A stretch of 58,946 nt of DNA from an uncultured Thermofilaceae archaeon (GCA_938036345.1 CALHPJ010000022.1:1-58946); one strand, 5' to 3'; counted from the stretch's first letter, positions 1-9,510 are shown. Program-made: numbers and translations. Notes: a model not told the origin generated them from the sequence alone.

Positions 1-2
1 AC

Positions 3-1547
3 CGGTGCGATGGCGGTGCGTTGCTCCTTTTCAAAGGTTGTCTCGGTTGTCTCCTTTACCCATACCTCAGAGAGAGTAACTGGAGAATTCACTGTGAATT
101 CAAAAGAATTATTTGCTATTAACTCTCCGTTTACCAACCACCCCCTGAAGATAAATCTTGTTTTGTTCCCCAAGTCTATTGCTGAGCTATGAGGAACTAC
201 CATTACCTTTTCTCCTTCATCATACCACTGGGAATGAGTCCCATTATACCCCTGAATTGTCACTAAGTACTGCTTCTTCCAAATTTCAGTGATATTTATT
301 GGTTGATTAATGACTACCTGTGCGGTTGTATTACTAGTGTATATCCCATTTATCAAAAATCCCCTAAAAATCATTCTGGTGGAATTTCCAAAATCAACTA
401 GCAAAGTTTCTGCGGTCACTGTTATCCTTTCTCCTTCATCATACCAGCCACTAACGTTTCTGACGTTCACCAAGTACTGAGTTTTGAAGTGGAAAGTAAT
501 GTGAACTGGAGAAGTTAAAGAAGTGATAGTAAACTCATCATTTGTGGCTACGTATCTTATCCTTTTTCCGTAGACGACGGGTGACTTCACCCATATTCTG
601 ACGGCAAATCCTTCTGGGATCAAAAATTTCATGCTTTCTCTCCCTCTTGTGCTGTACGTTGTTCTATTCACTCCGAGGAGTGTTGAAAGGGGGAGCCCCC
701 TGATAGTCACTACAACTGGGTGCAATCTTCTTGCGGGGAAACCCCACTCTCTGTAAAATCTTAAAACCCCTTCCGGATCCTCGGCGGCCACCCCCATGGC
801 GTACACGAAGAGAGAAACGTGATCGTAGTAGATGCTGTGTTTGAGATTTTCGAATTCCGAGTTTGGTAAGTCTAAAACTAACTTAAAGAATCTTGCCATC
901 GCTTCCCAACCCCACTTTTTGGTATACTCCCATAACACCCCAACTACTATGTCACCGTAGTCATGAGGAAGAGGTCCTCCTTTTCGTAAATATTTTTCAA
1001 AATCCTTTCCCATCTTTTTATACTCGTTAAGCGCCCGCTCCACTCTCTTCATTTCGTGCTCATAGGTGTCGTGATGTATTTGTTGCATTGCGTAAATTGT
1101 TAAGAATTCCGCCCATCCCTCTCTCCACGGTTTTCCGAGAAAAAGAAAAGGAATACCGGTGATGAAGATGTGGGCGAGTTCGTGAGCCATTGTTGCAGTT
1201 ACGAATAGATGAAATGGTGTTGAAGAAGGTGGAAATTGATGTAGGTTCTCAAGGAATGCCTCTGTGATGATCACTCTCCCACCCTCTACGCAGGGGACGC
1301 CCTCTCTCCTATAAATTATTTCAATCCTTTTCCCATACGGCACTAGCTCCTCAAACATTTTGTAAATTTTGTCCCATAAAGGCAGCCATTTTTTCACATC
1401 TTCACCGTATTTTGCCGCTACCTCTGATGGCAATCTAAACACCAAGTGTTCTCCCTCTATTACTACCTCTGATTCGGCAGTAGTTGGGATTACATTGAGT
1501 GCATTTATTATTGCAATGAAAAGAACTAGAAGAGGTATTTTCCTCAA
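3..1547 (-). CDS. Secreted zinc metallopeptidase (gluzincin-like), partial, runs off left edge
   Basis: An open minus-strand frame of 515 codons continues past base 1, so the C-terminus is missing. The start is a TTG at 1547 preceded by GGGTGGG (a good ribosome site); an in-frame stop lies further upstream and no ATG or GTG intervenes. The N-terminus is a signal peptide (RKIPLLVLFIAII). At about residue 115 stands ATMAHELAH, an HExxH zinc motif, followed about 20 residues on by WREGWAEF, whose EGWAE supplies the third zinc ligand typical of gluzincins. The second half holds two or three beta-rich repeats with the recurring pattern QYLV..GWYDEGE....FGN.TR..F.G.L.NG, seen in archaeal surface proteins, then a Thr/Glu-rich stretch that may be a stalk. 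It probably acts outside the cell as a protease on the surface layer. GC and codon use are lower than in most of the window. The peptidase class is well supported; the substrate is unknown. Confidence 0.8.
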   Translation of the reverse strand, partial: MRKIPLLVLFIAIINALNVIPTTAESEVVIEGEHLVFRLPSEVAAKYGEDVKKWLPLWDKIYKMFEELVPYGKRIEIIYRREGVPCVEGGRVIITEAFLENLHQFPPSSTPFHLFVTATMAHELAHIFITGIPFLFLGKPWREGWAEFLTIYAMQQIHHDTYEHEMKRVERALNEYKKMGKDFEKYLRKGGPLPHDYGDIVVGVLWEYTKKWGWEAMARFFKLVLDLPNSEFENLKHSIYYDHVSLFVYAMGVAAEDPEGVLRFYREWGFPARRLHPVVVTIRGLPLSTLLGVNRTTYSTRGRESMKFLIPEGFAVRIWVKSPVVYGKRIRYVATNDEFTITSLTSPVHITFHFKTQYLVNVRNVSGWYDEGERITVTAETLLVDFGNSTRMIFRGFLINGIYTSNTTAQVVINQPINITEIWKKQYLVTIQGYNGTHSQWYDEGEKVMVVPHSSAIDLGNKTRFIFRGWLVNGELIANNSFEFTVNSPVTLSEVWVKETTETTFEKEQRTAIAP

Positions 1548-1569
1548 TTTCCCACCCTTAACTCTATTT

Positions 1570-1778
1570 CAGAGAAAAACGTTAGTGCTTGGCAACAGCT
1601 TTTATCTTGCCGGCACAAGTTAGCGGAACTTAAACCTATAGGATACAGGTACATCTTCCCCAACTCCCGAGTAAAGTTAATTTTAGCCATAGACCTCTCC
1701 CACTACAACCAGGTAAAAGCTACAAACCCCTACTCCCGCACCAACCACCCCCTAGAATACGCTCAAAGAATATTTTAA
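1570..1778 (+). pseudogene. Possible C-terminal gene fragment, unrecognised
   Basis: A plus-strand frame without a start codon reads through a coherent protein-like tail (for example AWQQLLSCRHKLAEL and later LILAIDLSHYNQVKATNPYS) and stops at TAA 1776-1778. It begins on top of the metallopeptidase upstream region and is only about 65 residues. I do not recognise the family. It looks like the 3' end of a gene truncated when the metallopeptidase segment was joined here, but a chance open frame cannot be excluded. Confidence 0.3.
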
Positions 1779-2941
1779 ACATTATACCCATCAAGGGTTT
1801 TGAATGCAGAGCGGGAAGGGCGCCAGCACGCCACGTCGACGCTGTAGCTGCTAGCTCCCAGCTGGAGAGGGGTCCCCGAGGCTTCGGCGGCTAGCTCCTC
1901 GTGGATTACAGTGGCGATAGCGATTAGCGCCGGGGAGAGAGCGAACTCTGTCGAGACTACGATGCCCGGGGCGGAGTCGATCACGTAGTCCGTGTACCTG
2001 AAGAGGCCTGTGGGCACACCCTCCCGGGCGCCAACCATCGACGCGATCTCCTTGCCGCTCCTCATGCTCTTCAGCACGAAGCCGGGAACTCGCCTCCGAC
2101 GCGGGAAATCGGCTCGCCTTCGGGCTCGCAGATAACGAGGGGGCTTCCGAGGCGGGAGCGGGCGAACTGGTACATGTCCTGGACGTAGATCTGCGTGCGG
2201 TGGACTTCCCTCCCGTAGCTCCCCCTCTGGAGCTCGTACCTAGACCCAGCCCCCTCGAAGAGCCCTCTCAGGAAGTGGTAAAGGGGCTCCGCCTCGGCTG
2301 GGCCCAGCGGGGCGACGTAGAGCTTCCCGACTTCGAACACCTGCACCTCCCTCCCCACCCTGGTGCCCATCGTGTGCGCCGCGTCTGGGGGCCGAGGTAG
2401 GGCTCGTGCGCTACAGCGAGCCCCCTGAAAACTGTGTACATCGGGTCTTGCCGGGCCCCATCTTCCTCCTCAGCTCCTTGCCGCCGGCGACGTAGAGGTA
2501 GGCAGCATCCTGGAGGATCTGTACGAAGAGCACTCTGTCAGGGTTCTCGAGGTCCACCGAGGCTCCAGTACGCTCCTTGACTGCCGCGCCTACCGCGACG
2601 TTCACGTCGAGCGAAGTGAAGCTGTGCTTCCCCCTCCTCACAGTGCGGACGGCGAAGCTCTCTTCAGGGCTAATGCAGCCTGCGAGCCTTAGAGCTGTGC
2701 CCACAATCTCTTCTAAGCTTGCCCTGCAGACAGCCTCAACGAGGTGCACGCTCTCAACTTCGACCACTTCTGCCGGAACTTTCTCGAGAAGGCCTTTGGG
2801 GTTCGGGGGGCTTGACACGAGCACTATGCCCTGGAAGCCTCCCGGCGAGGGCACTACCTCGGCGGAAGAGTCGAGGTCGCGAATCTGCGATGCGACAACC
2901 TTCTCCATGCCCAGCCTGCAAGTTATGAAAAGCTGTGCCAT
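1775..2941 (-). pseudogene. THUMP-SPOUT type RNA methyltransferase, frameshifted
   Basis: Three consecutive minus-strand pieces in different frames read as one archaeal protein. The first (2941-2411, start MAQLFITCRLGMEKV) is a THUMP RNA-binding domain ending in KELRRKMGPGKTR. The second (about 2440-2071, after shifts near 2420 and 2380) carries the middle. The third (from about 2080) is the SPOUT knot tail with GLFRYTDYVIDSAPG and STEFALSPALIA. At the last junction GEFPG continues as FVLKSMRSGKE if one base is skipped near 2080. Such enzymes modify tRNA or rRNA with S-adenosylmethionine. At least three frameshifts break it, so as written it is a pseudogene; sequencing error is the alternative. 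A divergent A/T element is not needed since an upstream TTATTTAAATGG-like stretch at about 2960-2971 fits as its promoter on the minus strand. Confidence 0.65.
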
Positions 2942-2965
2942 CGCTCTACAGCAGTAAAGAATTAT

Positions 2966-3868
2966 TTAAATGGTGGCCGGGCTTAACCGATCTAGTATAC
3001 TGCGCCTCTCTTCTTCTCCAGCGAGAGAGTACTTCAAGAGCACTACCCCGACTGGGATCAGTACAGCAGCTTGGATAGCTAGTGCGGCTAGGTTGCCTGC
3101 CACGCCGTCGAGAGAAGCTCCGCCGAGCAGTACTCTCCTCACAGCGTCGACCGCGTACGTCTGAGGCAGCAAGCTGCCGGCGGGGATCAGTGCCTCGGGG
3201 AGAGCCTCGCGGGGGATGTAGACTCCCGCCGCGATTGGGGCGAGGAGCCTTACAAGCCAGCTAATAGGCTCCACGCCCTTCTACGAGGAAGCAAGCCAGC
3301 ACGTCGACGCCGAGATAAGGCCTAGCCCGCTGCAAGCTGCTATGCCGAGTAGGAGCGCGGTGAGAGCGAGGAGAGCGTCCGCTTGGGGTGAGGCTTCGAA
3401 GTTGAAGGGGAGCACTCCCAGGAGCAGGTAGGAGGCTAACACCAGCGTCTCCATCAGGTACCTCCAAGTGACTCTAGCGAATGTGAAGGTGAACGGCGAC
3501 GCACCCGCTAGGCGTAGGCAGTCTCTCCTGGAGAGGAGGGGGCCTCCCACCCCCACTTTACCCCCGTAGAGAGCCATAACTGAGGGGCTGTAAACTTCGA
3601 GGGAGGAGTCCAGGTACACGTTAACCATTAGCCCGGAGATCATGGAAGCCATGAAGTTGCCGCCGTACCAGGGCGACCTCCCCCCGAACGTTGCTGCGAA
3701 GTACTTGAAGAGCAGGGGAGTGAAGAAGACCTCGAAGACGCGGAAAGGCGTATTCCACAGCCACCAGACAGCAATCCCCGAAACTTCCTCGTGGTAGAAC
3801 GCTGCTACGTGCCTCAAGTTCACCCTAGCCTTCTCGAAGAAGCTTGAAAACCTAGGCATGCACCCCAC
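2966..3868 (-). pseudogene. ABC-2 type transporter permease, frameshifted
   Basis: Two frames join into one membrane protein. The N-terminal part (3868-3281) has the hydrophobic segments around VWWLWNTPFRVFEVFFTPLL and the loop LVLASYLLLGVLPFNF. The C-terminal part (about 3290-2966) has the ABC-2 signature-like stretch ending LLPQTYAVDAVRRVLLGG and a last helix IQAAVLIPVGVVLL. ABC-2 permeases of this shape have six helices and export drugs, lipids or polysaccharides with a partner ATPase; the ATPase remnant lies directly upstream. One frameshift near 3285 separates the halves just after GLGLISAS. The reading frame is otherwise open, so the lesion may be recent or an assembly error. Confidence 0.65.
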
Positions 3869-4908
3869 CTACGTAGTACAGGTAGGCATCCTCGAGAGAA
3901 GCCCTCCTCACAGAAAGGCTCTTGAGCCTAGCCCCCGGGAGATCAAGTCGTCCAGAAGCCCGGGGAGGACTTCGTCGCCGCTTTTGACACCTACCCTGAC
4001 CCTGCACTCACCCCCCTCCCCGTGCACCTCCTCGACGCTCGAGTAGAGAGGCTCAAACTTCCTCAGCGCCTCCCCCAACTCGAAGAAAGCCCTGTAAATC
4101 CAGAGTTACCGACTCCTCAACTTTCGCGTTTCTAATGAGCTCGCCGGGCTCCCCGTCGGCTACGATAGCCCCGCGGTTCATAACTATCACCCGGATAGCC
4201 ACTCCCTGAGCCTCTAGAGGGGGTGGGTAGCGTAGAGCGAAGTCACCCTGAACTCTCTGCTCAGCGCGAGAAGGTAGTTCAGAGCGAATTTCACAGCTTC
4301 TGGGCTTAAACCCACCACAGGCTCATCCAGCAAGTAGACTGGCGTCCTCCTCAGCAAGCCAACCACTAGGCCCACCCTAGCCTGCTCACCCGTAGACAGA
4401 GAGCCGAAAGGGCGGTCGAGCAACTCGCCCAAGCCCAGCTTCTCCGCCATCCCAAGAGCCTCCAGTAAGGGGGAAGCTGAAGAGCCTACACATCACCTCG
4501 ATATTCCTCCTTACACTAACCCTAGGGTCTGCCCACGCGTAAGCCCCCAAAAGCGAGGGAATATAGGTGATACGCTTAGCAGCCTCCCCGCTCTCCTCCT
4601 CTACGTCGTAGCCGCAAACCTCGGCCCTCCCGCAGCTCGGCGCCAAGAAAGTAGCGAGAAACCTGATCAGCGTTGTCTTCCCGGAGCCGTTAGGGACTAA
4701 AAAAGTAGACAAACTCCCCCTCCCCAACACTGAAGGAAACACTCCTCAGCGCGTGCACCACAGTCTTCCTCTCAACACTCCTCGTCAAAACCTCGTAGAG
4801 AAACCTACCCCCGTAACTCTCGTAGAAACCGCCCGGGTCGTAGAAACCAGCAGCTGCGACCCTGTAAACCCTACCTAAGTTCTCCGCAACGACAGTGTGC
4901 TCGGTCAC
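3869..4908 (-). pseudogene. ABC transporter ATP-binding protein, multiply frameshifted
   Basis: The pieces run in order on the minus strand: start MTEHTVVAENLGRVYRV (4908), then after a shift near 4700 the Walker A region VPNGSGKTTLIRF, then after a shift near 4460 the signature GSLSTGEQARVGL and Walker B VYLLDEPVVGLS, and finally, after a shift near 4215, the tail whose MNRGAIVADGEPGELI is typical of the H-loop to C-terminal part. All nucleotide-binding motifs of an ABC exporter ATPase are therefore recognisable but lie in at least three frames. It sits directly before the ABC-2 permease and would have formed one exporter with it. The insert around residues 20-50 (YDPGGFYESYGGRF) is unusual for the family. 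Confidence 0.7.
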
Positions 4909-5174
4909 ACCCCCTCAAACAGCCCCCCCGGAGTATTTCTCCTTTCTATGCACTACAGCGCTGCTCTCCCGCTACGGAGTTTGCACAAGGCACTCTTCCA
5001 CACGTGCAAAATTCAAATACAGAGCCCGAAAACCGCAAGAGCAGGATGTTATGCTGTAGGCCTTAGCCTCGCGCCCTTGCCTCTCTCAAGCTTTACAGCT
5101 CTCGGCTATTTAGCCGTTCTCAGCTCTCCTGATCTTCCTACCTCCTGTAAAGTAAGCGAGAAAGGTGGGATTAG

Positions 5175-5950
5175 ATGTGCCAGGTAAGAGAGCTTACAGA
5201 CGATCTCGTGCCTATAGTTGACGCTTACCTGCGGAGTGCCCTGTTTATCAACGCGTTCGCTATCTGGGACCTCCACCACCTACGCCACAGGGCGAAATTC
5301 CTCGTCTGCATAGACAATGGGAGGCTGAGAGGGCTCCTCCTAGACTACCCCAGCTACGCCCCGGCAAGTGTCCACTTTGTCTGGCTCTGGGGGGAGAAGG
5401 AAGCTATCAGCAAGCTCCTCGACACTCCACTACCCGGTAAAGTAGTTTTCCACGTACCCCCCGAAGCGGAAGACATAGTTAGGCGGAAGTTCTCCATAAC
5501 TGCTAAGTGCCTCGTAGACTTCATGCTCCTCAGAAAGGGGGGAGGAGCGGTTACACCTGCAGCATGAAGTAACACTGCTAAGCGCGGAGGACGCTTACGC
5601 TCCAGCGAGCTTGAGGAAGGAAAACCCCGGCAGGGAAGAAGTGGAAGAAGCCGAGAACCTCCTCGGAGATAAGCCCTTCTACGGCATCTTCACCAACTCT
5701 AAGCTCGTCTCGGTAGCATGCATCCACTTAAAACTCCCCGAAATCTGGGTGATCGTGTGCTCCTGCGCACCCAGAGCACAGGAACAAAGGGTACGCAACC
5801 TCGCTAGCATCATTCCTGGTCAGAGAAACAGCACACGTAGGGCTCTACCTTCGAGCAGACAACCACCCGGCTAAGCACGTATGCAAGAAAGTGGCTTCAA
5901 ACTGCATAAAAGAATGTGCTGGCTAGAACACAACGTAAACATAGTACCTT
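5175..5950 (+). pseudogene. GNAT-family N-acetyltransferase, frameshifted
   Basis: It starts at ATG 5175 with MCQVRELTDDLVPIVDAY. The first frame is open to 5567. A shift near 5535 restores EERLHLQHEVTLLSAEDAY and runs through NLLGDKPFYGIFTNSKLVS. Two further shifts near 5755 and 5890 are required to read the acetyl-CoA-binding end, recognisable as TGTKGYATSLASFLV (the GNAT pattern Q/RxxGxG/A) and ADNHPAKHVCKKVGF, the conserved N..A...Y.K.GF motif. The total would be about 255 residues, the usual size of a two-domain GNAT protein. At least three frameshifts make it non-functional as written. This is the last member of the frameshift-rich block that begins at 1775. Confidence 0.65.
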
Positions 5951-6133
5951 AGCACCGGAGAAAGCCCCCAATACGCCACCTAAAGGAATGGAGAAAGACT
6001 TTAAGTAATGCCCAATGCAGACGTGTGTTAAAAAGCAGGAGAAGCATATCTGAGGAGATCAAAAATTGATGGAAACAGGCTAACCAGCAAAGACTCTATG
6101 AAAGTTCTTTGAGGGGGGAAATGCTAGGCTTTT
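5951..6133. other. Gene-free spacer
   Basis: I see no coding pattern, RNA gene or repeat here. It separates the GNAT relic from the convergent membrane-protein gene. Confidence 0.5.
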
Positions 6134-6964
6134 TTATATCTCTTCTACACCTACATCCCATATAGTTACGTCCTTCGGCTTTCTCGCCTTTTTATAAATG
6201 ACCGATTCTTGTTTAATCTTTTTCAGAATATAACCACAATAATGCCACATTCCTAAACCTGTTATCATGCCATAAACAAAGGATATTATGCCCATATTTA
6301 TTACTGATAAGTTGAAAAAATATGCCAGAATGCAGTATATTAAAAGACCATTCGCGAATGCAAAAGAGGAAGCAGTTATAATTCTTGGAAAGAGGGTAAA
6401 GGCTACTTCATGCACTCTTATTGATAATGGCGCAGGAATGGGTATATACATATCTTTGAAGGAGCTATATTTATAAAATTTTTTGACTCCTATTTTCTTC
6501 AGTTCTAGCTTTAAATTTTCTTCCTCTTCATCCTCCATCTTCTTTATTAGCCCTAATTTTTCAGAAACCCACTGAATCGTCGTTACGTATTCAGATAATA
6601 CAGCGTTCCATTTAAGATTGCATAAATAGACTACTAATGAAAAAATTGAGAGAAAAAAGAGAATCAGTGTAAAAAATACCGATAGAAAACCGTGAACGTA
6701 ACCTGTAGAAAAAATAGCAAGTATAATTATTATTTGAAAATAAAAAAGTTGTAATCTCTGAGTTTCTATATGCCTAATATGTTCCCAACAGATTCGAAGA
6801 GAATGTAATAAATGTTCCTCCCTTATATTCTTCTCCATCTGTTCCTTCGGTGACCAGTGCTCGATCTTGATCCCTAAGACTTCGCTATTCTTCTCAGCTA
6901 CTAAGTCTGTGTAGCTTCTTTTGCCATCGATTAAATCCGCCTCTATCCTTCTTCCGTTGAGCAC
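6134..6964 (-). CDS. Membrane protein of unknown function with a nuclease-like N-terminus
   Basis: The 276-residue frame starts at GTG 6964; the frame stays open upstream to a stop near 7013, so a longer start is possible. Residues about 1-40 (GRRIEADLIDGKRSYTDLVA, then EKNSEVLGIKIEHW) resemble the beta-hairpin core of PD-(D/E)xK nucleases, D...ExK being loosely present as DLVAEKNSEVLGIKIE. A charged helix follows, then two hydrophobic hairpins: LFYFQIIIILAIFSTGYVHG with FLSVFFTLILFFLSIFSLVV, and a second pair after residue 200. Between them is an acidic coiled-coil stretch (EDEEEENLKLELKK). The layout recalls SLATT-type or RipA-type four-helix membrane proteins, but I cannot assign a family. 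The gene is distinctly A/T-rich and stands alone, as expected for a recently acquired or defence-related gene (inference). Confidence 0.55.
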   Translation of the reverse strand: MLNGRRIEADLIDGKRSYTDLVAEKNSEVLGIKIEHWSPKEQMEKNIREEHLLHSLRICWEHIRHIETQRLQLFYFQIIIILAIFSTGYVHGFLSVFFTLILFFLSIFSLVVYLCNLKWNAVLSEYVTTIQWVSEKLGLIKKMEDEEEENLKLELKKIGVKKFYKYSSFKDMYIPIPAPLSIRVHEVAFTLFPRIITASSFAFANGLLIYCILAYFFNLSVINMGIISFVYGMITGLGMWHYCGYILKKIKQESVIYKKARKPKDVTIWDVGVEEI

Positions 6965-7230
6965 GTTATACAGTGTTATTAGAGGGAGTGATGCTAAATT
7001 TTTCGGTGAGAGCTATCTCCCCCCTCTCGAAGGCTGGCAGCAGGAGCTTCTTCCAAGCTTCGTGAGCTCTGTCAAGCCTTTGCCCTCTCTTTTGGCAGTT
7101 TTGCCTGCTATTTCCTGCCTGGCGAGTGCTTTCTCGCCGAGCCCCTCTGCTTCTCGCTTCTACCTTTACGCACGGCTGAGTAGTTTCCTTCTAATGGCTG
7201 GGGGTGGCTTCGCCGAGAAGCGTTATTAGC
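6965..7230 (-). pseudogene. Probable relic upstream of the membrane protein
   Basis: On the minus strand protein-like segments occur in different frames: RAHEAWKKLLLPAFERGEIA and, just upstream, ALARQEIAGKTAKREGK. They cannot be joined to the downstream gene without frameshifts. This may be the lost N-terminal part of the membrane protein at 6134-6964 or a separate dead gene. I do not recognise a family. Confidence 0.25.
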
Positions 7231-7797
7231 AATCTTTTCTCGAAGTTTCTTAGTTTTCACTCAGATTTTCCTGGAGATGCCTGGCAGGGCTCTTCCTCTG
7301 CTTGAAACTGGACTCTTGTAGGTTAGAAAGAGTTGAGATCGTGCATTTATCTATGAAGGAACTTTGCTATAATCCTTTAATCAATGTCCAGTTAGAGCCT
7401 CTTTCTCATGCTTTCTCATCGCTAGTTATTAAATACTCTTTTAATCTCTGTCTGAGATTAAGACTAGCTTCAAGTATCTGTATTTACGTTGGGAGCGAGG
7501 CTTATGGGTAGCTCGTAAGAGTGTACTGACGTTTATATCCGGCGCAGTGTTTCTTTACTGTTGCAGCTTTGGAGGTTCACTCTTTAGTTGAGAGAGTAGT
7601 TGGATCTGTGAGTGGTATTAGCGCGCTTCCGAGTTTTCCTCTGCTTGTGTGGAGGGGGCTTGTCAGCTTAGTCGGCTTAGTGCGTATCTACCTGGGGAAT
7701 TGGTTAACTCTAAGGTGGTAGTGCTAGTCAGTAGGTCGGTTGAGCAAGCGGTTGATCGGCTAATTGAGATTAAGTTAATGGCTGATGAGAAGTTTAT
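7231..7797. other. Long A/T-rich intergenic stretch without a gene
   Basis: About 570 bases with only short chance frames on either strand. It has low GC and leads into the CRISPR repeats at 7798, so it may be the leader side of a lost array, but I see no obvious leader motif. Confidence 0.45.
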
Positions 7798-7886
7798 GTA
7801 TCAACAGGGAATGAATTGAAAGGATGTATTAACGGGAGCAAATGTAAAATGCCCATGCCGCGTATCAACAGGGAATGAATTGAGAG
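7798..7886. CRISPR. Minimal CRISPR remnant: two repeats, one spacer
   Basis: Two 25-bp copies of one sequence beginning GTATCAACAGGGAATGAATT lie at 7798-7822 and 7862-7886, separated by a unique 39-bp spacer (7823-7861). The copies differ at one base near the 3' end (ATTGAAAG in the first, ATTGAGAG in the second). Repeat length, spacer length and the ATTGAAAG end all match crenarchaeal type I or III CRISPR arrays. The changed last repeat is typical of the leader-distal end, which would place the leader to the left. No cas gene is present in the window, so this is either an orphan mini-array or the truncated end of a larger array. Confidence 0.7.
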
Positions 7887-8172
7887 TGGAATTGCTGTAG
7901 CAGCTGCTGCACATACGCCGCGCGGGGGTTCCGCCCTCGCTGGGCCTCGCGAGCGCCTCGGTAGCTCGATACTCAGCCGGCGCGGGCCCGGCCCCAGGCA
8001 CCGCAGCCCCCGATCCCCGAGTGCGGCGAGCAGCCCGTCCCGACTCATCAGCACGCTGAGCGCATCGAAGAGGGGGAGCCCGGGCGCCCCGGGGTCTCCT
8101 AGCCGCCCGCGTGGGCGGGTTGCCGCGGAGGTGCGCGCAAGCTGGGCCGCGGTAGCCCCGCTGCGCCACCGC

Positions 8173-9444
8173 TCACCGGCGGCTTTTCCGGGTGCGGCGG
8201 CGTAGCGCCGTCCCCCAGAGGAGGGCCGCTGAGAGGGCTGCGGCTGCCGCGGCCGCTATGTAGGGGAGGGGCGGCGGGCCCCCCTCCTCCGCGGGGCTTA
8301 GGGCCAGGACCAGCCCCTCCACCGGCCCGACCTCGATCTCTAGCCGGCCCTCGCGCGCCTCGTAGACGCGCCCGGTTTTCACGTCGGCGAGCTTGCTCAG
8401 GTTGCCGGGCACCTCGATCGAGAGGCGCTTCCTCGCGCCGGTCGGGTTGAGCACTACCACGCCCTTTGAGTGCACCCTGAAGTAGGCGCCGCCCTCCTCC
8501 CGGTGCCCGCCCAGGGGCTCGCCCAGGTCGAGCTTCAGGACCTTGGACTCCGGGATGGTGTCGAGGGCCGGGACGGAGTACCAGTAGTAGAAGTCGAAGA
8601 GCCTCGCGGCCGCGTACGTGTAGAGCGCCGTCCCCTCGTCTCCCCCGTAGCTCAGCGCCACGACGATCTTGCCCCTCTCCGCGTACCTCTGCGCCGCGAG
8701 CGAGATGCTGTAGATGGTCTCCCAGTCCCTCAGGTAGTAGGTGGGCGACCTGTAGTCCCCCCTCCAGGAGCCCGGGTGGCTCTCCAGCATCACCCCGTCC
8801 GCCACCTCCATTAGCCGCTCGTCGGGAGGGGCCCAGCCGGCGTTGTAGATGATCACCGCGCCGGTTTCGCTCTTCACCCTCCTGAACAGGTCGACGAGGT
8901 GGTCCACCCACGGGCCGTACCTCGCCTCGTCGTAGACCGGCCGGTCGTAGAGCGGGCCCCCCAGCCCAGCCGGGTCGACGTGCACGTCGTCGAGGAAGAC
9001 GCCGTCGTACCCCCTCTCCACGATGCTGCGGGCCCTGCTGACCAGGTACTCCTTGAAGCTCTCCACCGCCAGGTTGCACATCACGCTCTGCCCGTACCAG
9101 TACCTGGCCGGCTCCCCGGAGGGGGTGTAGAGCAGCCACTCCGGGTGCTCCCTCCTAACCCAGTCGAGGAGGGATGAGGGGACCCCGAGGATGTTCAGGT
9201 ACCCCAGCGACACCACCCCCCTCTCCTTGAACACCCTGGGCGGCGAGGGCGTGGTGGAGGGCTCGAGGATGGCGACCTTGACCCTGTAGCCCCCGTCCAG
9301 GAGGGCCCTCGCCGCGTACTCCGTGAGCCGCGCGTAGAAGACGAGGGCGTACCTCTCGCCGACGCCCGGCGCCCCCTGCGGGCCCCCAGCCGCGCAGCAG
9401 AGCAGGGGGGCTAGCGCGAGCGCCGGGATGAGCGCCGGCAGCAT
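8173..9444 (-). CDS. Membrane-anchored TIM-barrel glycoside-hydrolase-like protein
   Basis: Protein of about 423 residues. I choose ATG 9444 because a TATA-like element (TTAAATACC read on the minus strand, 9511-9520) lies inside the longer frame, and because translation from 9444 begins directly with a signal peptide (MLPALIPALALAPLLCCAAG). The body is a TIM-barrel of the putative glycosidase type (GHL15/GH114-like): strands such as KVAILEPS and VVSLGYL, the active-site-like motif ERGYDGVFLDDVHVDP near residue 170, VIIYNAGWA and GVMLESHPGSW. A beta-sandwich tail follows, then a C-terminal transmembrane helix and basic end (RRRTRKSRR). It probably hydrolyses polysaccharide outside the cell while fixed to the membrane. 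Substrate is unknown. GC is very high, as in its right-hand neighbours. Confidence 0.7.
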   Translation of the reverse strand: MLPALIPALALAPLLCCAAGGPQGAPGVGERYALVFYARLTEYAARALLDGGYRVKVAILEPSTTPSPPRVFKERGVVSLGYLNILGVPSSLLDWVRREHPEWLLYTPSGEPARYWYGQSVMCNLAVESFKEYLVSRARSIVERGYDGVFLDDVHVDPAGLGGPLYDRPVYDEARYGPWVDHLVDLFRRVKSETGAVIIYNAGWAPPDERLMEVADGVMLESHPGSWRGDYRSPTYYLRDWETIYSISLAAQRYAERGKIVVALSYGGDEGTALYTYAAARLFDFYYWYSVPALDTIPESKVLKLDLGEPLGGHREEGGAYFRVHSKGVVVLNPTGARKRLSIEVPGNLSKLADVKTGRVYEAREGRLEIEVGPVEGLVLALSPAEEGGPPPLPYIAAAAAAALSAALLWGTALRRRTRKSRR

Positions 9445-9510
9445 CCAGCCCCCGGAGCCGGCGAGCCACTCGCCCGTCTCCCACCACCCCGGGAGCAGTG
9501 CCGCTTCGGC

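Noticed and set aside
1369-1623. An 84-codon plus-strand frame
   Set aside because: It lies antisense to the N-terminal part of the metallopeptidase, which has a far better coding pattern, signal peptide and zinc motif.
7801-8169. Minus-strand frames covering the CRISPR repeats
   Set aside because: They read through both repeats and give repetitive, composition-driven peptides.
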